A stretch of 18,040 nt of DNA from JAFDVL01 sp043736395 (GTDB lineage Bacteria > Acidobacteriota > Blastocatellia > RBC074). The stretch spans positions 1 through 18,040 of the forward strand of contig JAYTCQ010000257.1 of NCBI GenBank assembly GCA_043736395.1. Reading direction: 5' to 3'. The stretch's first letter is position 1. Each line of letters opens with the position of its first letter. Under the pieces are notes generated by a model. It saw nothing but the letters and a program-made list of their open reading frames with translations, did not search any database and was not told the DNA's origin. Of the stretch, positions 14,398-18,040 are shown piece by piece. The position numbers and the translations under genes were made by a program.

Positions 14398-15963
14398 ATG
14401 CAAAACATCATTCACGATAGTTCATATCAATCAGGACTTGTACCCGAAGAATTACCCTACGATTTTCAGCAGCAACAATCTGAAAAAAATGAGACGCCTC
14501 CCGCGCAAATGAGCGAAGCTACCAAGTTTGGACTGGGCGTCTTAATCGTAGCTTTAATCGCAGGCGCGACCGGCGATGGATTGCTGCGCGTGAGTTTATG
14601 GGGTGCAAATTTTGGTGTCTGGATCACGCTCGGCGTAGTCGCAATGATTGGCTTAGCGCGAATGAAAAGCCCGGATTTACTTGGCAAAGCGGAATGGTTG
14701 GCGGCTCCGGCATTATTTTTTGCGTGGAGCTGGGCGTGGCGCGATTCACCTACGCTGAATGCATTATCGTTGGTTGCTCTGGTTTTAATCGCTGCGATGG
14801 TGGCATCGAAAACACGCCAGGGGAAATTGCTCGAAGCCAGTGTTACCGGAATCCTGCAACAATTAATTCTTGGAATGGTCACGATACTTTTTGGTCCACT
14901 GCTTTTGATCTTCGGCGAAATTAAATGGTCAGAATTGCCGCATGATGGATGGAGTAAAAATGCGCTTGCGTTCGCACGAGGCTTAGCCATTGCCGCGCCA
15001 TTATTGCTTATCTTTGGTGGTTTATTCGTCGCCGCCGATGCCGTCTTTGAAAATATCGTCAACCGAACATTCAATTTTGATGTCCTTGTTTTGTTCTCTC
15101 ATTTCGCTCTGGCTGGGTTGTTCAGCTGGCTCACCGCCGGATTTCTTCGTTTTATTTTTATGACCAGCGAAACCGCCGCTGATGTGCTGAGCGATTTTCC
15201 AATCAAGCTTGGCGTCACCGAAGTTACTACCGTCCTCAGCCTTTTAGACGGATTATTTTTATCGTTCGTGCTCGTCCAGTTCCGATATTTCTTCGGCGGC
15301 AAAGCCAACATCCCAACCGGACGCGGCATTGAATACGCTGAATACGCGCGGCACGGATTTTTTGAATTGGTCTGGGTATCAGTGTTGGTTCTGCCTTTAT
15401 TGCTCGGCGTACATTGGATGCTGAATAAGGAAAATCCCAAACACGAAAAAATCTTTCGCGTCTTAGCCGGAATCAAATTGTCATTACTCTTCGTCATCAT
15501 GCTTTCCGCGATGCAACGCATGCGCCTCTATCAGCTTGAATGCGGACTGACAGAACTGCGCGTGTATACGATGGCTTTTATGATTTGGTTAGCCATTGTT
15601 TTTGGCTGGTTTGCGTTAACAGTGTTGCGCGGCAAACGCGAACGATTTGCGTTTGGAGCAATGATGACAGGCCTTGTGATGATCGCGGCGTTACATTTTA
15701 TTAATCCCGATCACCTCATTGCTTCCGTGAATTTGCAGCGTGCACAAGAAGGAAAGAATTTTGATCCGAGCTATAACGCTTCACTGAGTGCGGATGCGGC
15801 GCCGATTTTATATGCAGGCAAGGGAACTCTTTTTCCCGAAGCGCGTGTGATATTAGAGACACAGCTTGGCTACCATTGGGGAAATTACTCTTTTGGCGAT
15901 TGGCGCAGCTGGAATTTATCGCGCCACAATTTGCAAAAACAAATGAACGCAGAAGCCAGATAA
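14398..15963 (+). CDS. DUF4173-like multipass membrane protein
   Basis: 521 aa. A hydrophilic, Gln-rich N-terminal tail (residues 1-40) precedes about ten or more membrane helices, ending with a soluble C-terminal segment of about 80 residues (NPDHLIASVNLQRA, then SLSADAAPILYA). The motif run EYARHGFFELVWVSVL, AMQRMRLYQLECGLTELRVY and FINPDHLIASVN matches the DUF4173 (formerly DUF4153) family as I recall it. These proteins are of unknown function. AGGA at 14388-14391 sits 6 nt before ATG 14398. It lies 71 nt before the VIT-domain membrane protein, same strand, with no palindrome between them, so they may be co-expressed. Confidence 0.82.
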   Translation: MQNIIHDSSYQSGLVPEELPYDFQQQQSEKNETPPAQMSEATKFGLGVLIVALIAGATGDGLLRVSLWGANFGVWITLGVVAMIGLARMKSPDLLGKAEWLAAPALFFAWSWAWRDSPTLNALSLVALVLIAAMVASKTRQGKLLEASVTGILQQLILGMVTILFGPLLLIFGEIKWSELPHDGWSKNALAFARGLAIAAPLLLIFGGLFVAADAVFENIVNRTFNFDVLVLFSHFALAGLFSWLTAGFLRFIFMTSETAADVLSDFPIKLGVTEVTTVLSLLDGLFLSFVLVQFRYFFGGKANIPTGRGIEYAEYARHGFFELVWVSVLVLPLLLGVHWMLNKENPKHEKIFRVLAGIKLSLLFVIMLSAMQRMRLYQLECGLTELRVYTMAFMIWLAIVFGWFALTVLRGKRERFAFGAMMTGLVMIAALHFINPDHLIASVNLQRAQEGKNFDPSYNASLSADAAPILYAGKGTLFPEARVILETQLGYHWGNYSFGDWRSWNLSRHNLQKQMNAEAR

Positions 15964-16034
15964 TTTTTCTTCTTTTTAATGATTGATTGGAATATAGTAA
16001 TGGCGACCTCACCCAACCTCATCTAAGAAATTTT

Positions 16035-18040
16035 ATGGAATCTTTCACAAAATCAGAGACGCAGTTTTCAACATTTAAATCCGGGTTAATTGTATTTTTT
16101 GGCATCATCATGCCCATCATCGCGCTTGGTGTAGAGCTGGTGACGCAGATGTGCGCTGATTCTTTTTTTGATCCATTACCGACGCCGATTCATATTCTAC
16201 TAATCGCGTTTGTGCCTCTGGCAAATTACCTTGTATGGCGCGATTTGATGAAAGGTCGGTCTGAACATTTGCCACTATTGCAATTGGTGAATGGCATTAC
16301 GATTGGCATTACTTTGTACTACACACTGATTTTTGCTCCGATCATTCCGATAGGAATTGTTGCCATCATTTTTGTTGGAATGGGATTATTACCACTAGCA
16401 CCTTTGATGGCATTGATTAGTGCAATTGTTGCGCGAAGAGAGTTGCGCAACCTTTATGACAGTGAAGCAAAAATGCCAAAACTTTTACTTGGTTGCAGCA
16501 TTGGATTTTTCTCACTTATTCTTGCTGCATTACCTTCAGTGATTACCCGCGTAGGAATGCAGATGGCGTCCTCAGCCGAAGTCGCTACCAGCAATCGTGG
16601 TGTTAAGTTATTACGCTCGATAGGCTCAAACAGTGAGATTTTGAATAACTGTTATCAAGAACGCCGCTCCATGTTTGATGTTATTTCAATGCTGGTTTCA
16701 ACGGGCGATCCAGTCACGCAGGAAGAGGCCCGCAATATTTATTACCGTGTGACTGGTGCGGCTTTTAATTCGGTCGAGCGTCCAAAATATTTCAAATCAG
16801 ATTTTTTTGAACGTAATAATCGTAATGATGATTTTGAATGGGATTCCGGTCTGGGCGGCACAAGTGTCTCGCAACATATTAAGGGATTATCCTTAGCCAG
16901 TTCGCGGCAGGATCAATCCATTGATGGCAATGCGGCGGTTTCTTACACCGAATGGACAATGGTTTTTAAGAATGCCTCCCAGCTTCAACGCGAAGCACGT
17001 GCGCAAATTTCATTGCCACCCGGCGGAGTCGTTTCGCGCCTGACGTTGTGGGTGAACGGCGAAGAACGTGAAGCTGCATTTGCCGGGCGCAGCAAGGTGC
17101 GCGAAGCCTATAACGAAGTAGCGATTCAGCAGCGACGTGATCCCGTTCTCGTGACAACTTCGGGCATTGATCGCGTCTTGATGCAATGTTTTCCGGTGCC
17201 GCCAAATGGTGGAGAAATGAAAATTCGCATCGGCATTACATCTCCCTTGAAAGTGAATAATAAAGATTTAGCGGAGTTGCCACTACCATTTTTGATTGAA
17301 CAGAATTTCGGCGTTAGCAACGATCTCAAACATTCCGTCTGGCTTGAATCAAAGCAGGAAATAAAAACTTCATTGGCAGATTTAAAAGCAGAAACGAATG
17401 AAGGAGGAAAGTTTTTGTTACGCGGAAATCTTGAAAATTCCAAACTATCCGAAGGCTGGATTTCTGTTAGTCGAAACCCTGACGCTGTGGATTCCTGGAC
17501 TCATGATTCAATTAAAAATAGTCCAAAAATTATCACGCAGCATTTTGAAGAACTCCCCGTCACTGCGCCTGCGCGATTAATTGTCGTGGTAGATGGGTCG
17601 CAGCAAATGCGCGAAATTCAACCACAACTCGCGAAATCTTTGGCGCAACTGCCGGGCACAATTGAGACAAAAATAATTTTAGCTTCCGATCAAGTTGCAG
17701 AATTAACTCAGGAATTCTTCAAACCAACAGCTGAAAAAATTTCTTCGATGATCAATGAACAAAGCTTCGCAGGAGGCAATGACAATCTTCCGGCTTTGAT
17801 TAAGGCGTGGGATGTAGCCGTTGCAAAACCCAACACAGCCATTGTCTGGTTGCACGGATCGCAGCCTGTCGAGATGAGAAATATTGATGAACTGCGCCAA
17901 CGATACGAGAGAGGCGCTCAGCCACGTTTATACGACGTGCAACTCAGTTCCGGCGCGAATCGTTTAGCTGAGAATTTGCAAGGCTTTGGCGCGGTAGAAG
18001 TGGTACCGAATCGTCTCACCGGACTGGATCGAATGCTGGC
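16035..18040 (+). CDS. VIT-domain integral membrane protein (partial, runs off window)
   Basis: Open from ATG 16035 to the window edge, 668 codons without a stop. The first 175 residues contain five or six membrane helices. A VIT (vault/inter-alpha-trypsin) domain spans about 300-405: NASQLQREARAQISLPPG, VSRLTLWVNGEEREAAF, VREAYNEV, RRDPVLV, CFPVPPNGGEMKIRIGI. A VWA-like fold follows from about 513, but its metal site DxSxS is degenerate (Asp520-Gly-Ser-Gln-Gln). This arrangement, an N-terminal membrane block plus VIT, recalls the integral membrane VIT proteins of PEP-CTERM/MSEP-CTERM/XrtN exosortase systems, in which a sorting tag is at the C-terminus, here outside the window. Only a weak AAGAAA precedes the start. 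Function unknown. Confidence 0.82.
   Translation, partial: MESFTKSETQFSTFKSGLIVFFGIIMPIIALGVELVTQMCADSFFDPLPTPIHILLIAFVPLANYLVWRDLMKGRSEHLPLLQLVNGITIGITLYYTLIFAPIIPIGIVAIIFVGMGLLPLAPLMALISAIVARRELRNLYDSEAKMPKLLLGCSIGFFSLILAALPSVITRVGMQMASSAEVATSNRGVKLLRSIGSNSEILNNCYQERRSMFDVISMLVSTGDPVTQEEARNIYYRVTGAAFNSVERPKYFKSDFFERNNRNDDFEWDSGLGGTSVSQHIKGLSLASSRQDQSIDGNAAVSYTEWTMVFKNASQLQREARAQISLPPGGVVSRLTLWVNGEEREAAFAGRSKVREAYNEVAIQQRRDPVLVTTSGIDRVLMQCFPVPPNGGEMKIRIGITSPLKVNNKDLAELPLPFLIEQNFGVSNDLKHSVWLESKQEIKTSLADLKAETNEGGKFLLRGNLENSKLSEGWISVSRNPDAVDSWTHDSIKNSPKIITQHFEELPVTAPARLIVVVDGSQQMREIQPQLAKSLAQLPGTIETKIILASDQVAELTQEFFKPTAEKISSMINEQSFAGGNDNLPALIKAWDVAVAKPNTAIVWLHGSQPVEMRNIDELRQRYERGAQPRLYDVQLSSGANRLAENLQGFGAVEVVPNRLTGLDRML

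Noticed and set aside
14466..15074. 202-codon minus-strand frame inside the DUF4173 gene
   Set aside because: Antisense shadow; the forward frame shows continuous membrane-protein character and family motifs.

Overview
The window looks like chromosomal DNA from an Acidobacteriota bacterium, probably from a moderate-GC lineage such as Blastocatellia. The main evidence is the long secreted protein at 8632-11220, which ends in the Solibacter-type C-terminal domain (TIGR03437 family) typical of that phylum. The rest is consistent with a diderm bacterium: a UB2H-bearing class A PBP, secreted peptidases and many membrane proteins. The lineage is inferred, because no rRNA gene is present.

Layout: a secreted prolyl oligopeptidase (35-2167) is followed by a short-chain dehydrogenase that strikingly resembles animal HSD17B14 (2281-3066). 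A bifunctional penicillin-binding protein lies convergently on the minus strand (3153-5765). Divergent from it is a plus-strand run: a sterol desaturase/fatty acid hydroxylase-type di-iron membrane enzyme (5955-6806), an SMP-30/gluconolactonase family protein (6915-7787), an RluF-like pseudouridine synthase (7869-8597) and the secreted TIGR03437 protein (8632-11220). That last gene ends at a strong intrinsic terminator. A near-consensus promoter then drives a membrane protein overlapped by a winged-helix regulator (11352-12348), apparently as a leaderless mRNA. Next come a cis-prenyltransferase (12480-13208), a small membrane protein (13458-13808), a YjbQ-family protein (13827-14306), a DUF4173-like membrane protein (14398-15963), and the start of a large VIT-domain membrane protein (16035 to the window edge), which may belong to an exosortase-type sorting system.

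Most of the genes are ordinary. The unusual feature is the intergenic DNA: every gap longer than 80 bp contains a long inverted repeat or composite palindrome, and nearly all differ in primary sequence. Four of them (upstream of 2281, 5955, 6915 and 13458) have arms built from head-to-tail heptanucleotide repeats. These four lie within about 4-15 nt of start codons that lack a visible Shine-Dalgarno sequence. The others are clover-leaf-like palindromes or long stems between genes. This layer of structured gap elements is the best candidate here for an under-described system.
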